Source: DASTHS01 sp035718085
Lineage (GTDB): Bacteria > Actinomycetota > Acidimicrobiia > Acidimicrobiales > Palsa-688
NCBI GenBank assembly: GCA_035718085.1
Contig: DASTHS010000305.1
Coordinates: 1-8,299 of the forward strand
Length of the DNA: 8,299 bases
Direction of reading: 5' to 3'
In this document: positions 6,606-8,299 of the stretch, piece by piece
Layout: the number at the start of each line of letters is the position of its first letter
Numbering within the stretch: position 1 is the first letter of the stretch
The notes under the pieces: generated by a model
Databases searched by the model: none
What the model was told of the DNA's origin: nothing
What the model saw: only the letters and a program-made list of their open reading frames with translations
Made by a program: the position numbers and the translations under genes

Positions 6606-7957
6606 GCGGCACCGACGGCGAGCTGCTGGCGCTGGCCCGCCGCGTCGCCGGCTGGGCGCGCGACGGCGAGCAGATCGAGGCCTACGTGGCCCGCGGCCGC
6701 GACACCGAGATCGTCGTCTACGACGGCGACGTCGAGTCGCTGTCGTCGGCCGAGTCGGCCGGCGTCGGCATCCGGGTGGTGCGCGCCGGGCGCGAGGGGT
6801 TCGCCTATGCCGGGTCCCTCGACGACGACGTGGTCGCCGAGACCCTGGCCGACGCCCGCGACAACGCCGGGTTCGCCACCGCCGACGAGTGGGTCGGCCT
6901 GGCCATCCCCGACGGGGTGGCCCCCGCCTCCCTCGACGTGTGGCGTGACGAGCTGGCGACGCTGGCCACCGAGGAGAAGGTCGCCGCCGCCCTCGAGCTC
7001 GAGCGGGTGGTGCGCACCGGTGACCCGAGGATCCGGCTGGTCGAGTCGGCCGAGTGGGGCGACGGTGCCTACGAGTCGGCCATCGCCACCAGCACCGGCA
7101 TCGCCGCCTCCAGCCGCCGCACCGTCTGCTACCTCGCCGCCCAGGCGGTCGCCGGCCACGGCGACGAGACCCAGACCGGCGGCGGCTACTCCGTGGGGCG
7201 CGGGCCCGCCGACCTCGACCCGGCGAAGGCCGCGGCCGACGCCATCGACCGCTCGACCCGCATGCTCGGCGCCACCAAGCCCCGCAGCGCCCACCTGACC
7301 GTGGTGCTCGAGCCGCGGGTCACCGCCTCGCTGCTGGCCATCGTCGCCGGCACCCTCGACGGCGAGTCGGTGCTCAAGGGCCGGTCGCTCTTCGCCGACC
7401 GCCTGGGCGAGGAGGTCGCCTCCCCGCTGCTGACCCTGGTCGACGATCCCACCGACCCCGACGCCTACGGGGCCACCGCCTACGACGCAGAGGGCCTCGC
7501 CACCCGGCGCAACGTGCTCATCGAGCGGGGGCGCCTCGACCGGTTCCTCTACAACACCTACGCGGCGCGCCGGGCCGGCACCGCGTCGACGGCCTCCGCG
7601 GTGCGGGCCGGCTACAAGAGCGGACCGGGCGCCGGTGCCCGCGCCCTGGTCGTCGCCCCCGGCACCCAGACCCGTGACCAGCTGCTCTCCACCGTCGGCG
7701 ACGGGCTGCTGGTGCAGGCGATCTCCGGCCTCCACTCGGGGGTGAACCCGGTCAGCGGGGACTTCTCCGTGGGTGCGGAGGGGGTGCTGGTGGAAGGGGG
7801 CGTGCTCGGCCGGCCCGTGCGCGAGCTCACCATCGCCTCGACCCTGCAACGGATGCTGGCCGGGATCGTCGCCGTGGCCGACGACCTCGAGCGGCTGCCG
7901 TCGTCGGCCGCGGGCGTCACCATCGCCATCGACGACGTCGCCATGGGCGGGTCGTAG
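6602..7957 (+). CDS. tldE: TldE/PmbA, non-catalytic partner of TldD
   Basis: This 451-residue protein is a paralogue of TldD and the expected second subunit of the same protease. The two align through the C-terminal domain: VASPLLTLVDD and RNVLIERG here correspond to VASPLVTLVDD and RNVLIDGG in TldD. The HExxxH motif is replaced (the equivalent stretch reads VTASLLAIVAG), as is normal for TldE/PmbA, so it cannot bind zinc that way. SGLHSGVNPVSGDFSVGAEG from residue 375 is typical of the subfamily. The length matches E. coli PmbA (about 450). The GTG start overlaps the tldD stop by four bases (GTGA), and no separate ribosome binding site is needed. In E. coli the partner genes lie apart, but they are often adjacent elsewhere. 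The Nudix gene follows six bases later, in the same reading frame after the TAG. Confidence 0.95.
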   Translation: MSGTDGELLALARRVAGWARDGEQIEAYVARGRDTEIVVYDGDVESLSSAESAGVGIRVVRAGREGFAYAGSLDDDVVAETLADARDNAGFATADEWVGLAIPDGVAPASLDVWRDELATLATEEKVAAALELERVVRTGDPRIRLVESAEWGDGAYESAIATSTGIAASSRRTVCYLAAQAVAGHGDETQTGGGYSVGRGPADLDPAKAAADAIDRSTRMLGATKPRSAHLTVVLEPRVTASLLAIVAGTLDGESVLKGRSLFADRLGEEVASPLLTLVDDPTDPDAYGATAYDAEGLATRRNVLIERGRLDRFLYNTYAARRAGTASTASAVRAGYKSGPGAGARALVVAPGTQTRDQLLSTVGDGLLVQAISGLHSGVNPVSGDFSVGAEGVLVEGGVLGRPVRELTIASTLQRMLAGIVAVADDLERLPSSAAGVTIAIDDVAMGGS

Positions 7958-7963
7958 CCGCCC

Positions 7964-8299
7964 GTGGTGCTACGCCGCCAGGTGGCCCGGGTCGTGCTGC
8001 TCGACCCCGACGACAACGTGTTGCTCATCCGCTCCTCCGACCCCTTCGAACGGGCCAAGGGATCGTGGTGGGAGATCGCCGGCGGCGGCATCGACCCCGG
8101 CGAGACCTCCACCGACGCCGCCCTCCGCGAGCTGTGGGAGGAGACGGGCCTGCGCGCCACCTCCATCAGCGGGCCGGTGTGGCGCCAGCACGCCCGCTTC
8201 ACCTTCGCCGGCATGCGCTTCGACCAGCACGAGGTCGTGCACCTCGCCCGCGGCGAGGGCGGCGACTACCGCCCTGGTGGCTTGGAGGGCATCGAGGCC
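7964..8299 (+). CDS. Nudix hydrolase, 3' end beyond the right edge
   Basis: The 112 visible codons encode a Nudix hydrolase, a family that cleaves nucleoside diphosphates linked to another group. A complete Nudix box (GX5EX7REUXEEXGU) occupies residues 41-63: G41, E47, R55, E56, E59, E60, G62 and L63 are all present. The first strand VARVVLLDPDDNVLLIR fits the usual fold. Two adjacent GTG codons, 7964 and 7967, can serve as start; the frame is closed just upstream by the tldE stop, so no longer N-terminus is possible. Spacing of six bases to tldE implies the same transcript. The visible part does not define the substrate; a housecleaning or (d)NTP/NDP-sugar pyrophosphatase role is typical of such small proteins. 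The catalytic residues are intact. Confidence 0.9.
   Translation, partial: MVLRRQVARVVLLDPDDNVLLIRSSDPFERAKGSWWEIAGGGIDPGETSTDAALRELWEETGLRATSISGPVWRQHARFTFAGMRFDQHEVVHLARGEGGDYRPGGLEGIEA

Noticed and set aside
6389..7849. Minus-strand open frame of 486 codons opposite tldE.
   Set aside because: It is antisense to a firmly identified gene and rich in Gly/His/Val; it is a shadow of codon bias.
7954..7973. Small inverted repeat GTAGC/GCTAC around the tldE stop codon as a terminator.
   Set aside because: The stem is only five bases with a ten-base loop and no T-run, and the Nudix gene starts inside it, so termination there is unlikely.

Overview
The window is very GC-rich DNA with dense coding. 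Many start codons are GTG, and genes overlap by 1 to 4 bases. Protein families and composition point to an actinobacterium (Actinomycetota). A narrower placement, for example Acidimicrobiia, is only a guess. There is no sign of a mobile element, tRNA, rRNA or CRISPR array, and no gene-free stretch longer than about 130 bases.

Left block (1 to about 3850, minus strand): a carotenoid operon. In transcription order it holds a PAP2-family integral membrane phosphatase/transferase, crtE (geranylgeranyl diphosphate synthase), crtI (phytoene desaturase) and crtB (phytoene synthase, cut by the left edge). PAP2 and crtE are 31 bases apart, crtE/crtI overlap by one base and crtI/crtB by four, so the crt genes are probably translationally coupled. 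CrtE makes GGPP, CrtB condenses two GGPP to phytoene, and CrtI desaturates it towards lycopene. Any cyclase or later tailoring gene would lie outside the window. The PAP2 gene has no ordinary start codon in front of its apparently conserved N-terminus.

Middle block (about 3850 to 5213): a rightward secreted or membrane-anchored L,D-transpeptidase with a Pro/Ala linker and an SH3-like segment, diverging from the carotenoid operon. It converges on a leftward hotdog-fold thioesterase of the fluoroacetyl-CoA thioesterase (FlK) type. The thioesterase then diverges from tldD across a short palindrome that carries a -10-like hexamer on each strand.

Right block (5214 to 8299, plus strand): a compact operon of tldD (metalloprotease subunit with HExxxH), tldE/pmbA (its partner without the metal site, overlapping by four bases), and a Nudix hydrolase starting six bases later and cut by the right edge. 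TldD and TldE are expected to form one heteromeric protease. No peptide substrate gene for it is visible here.
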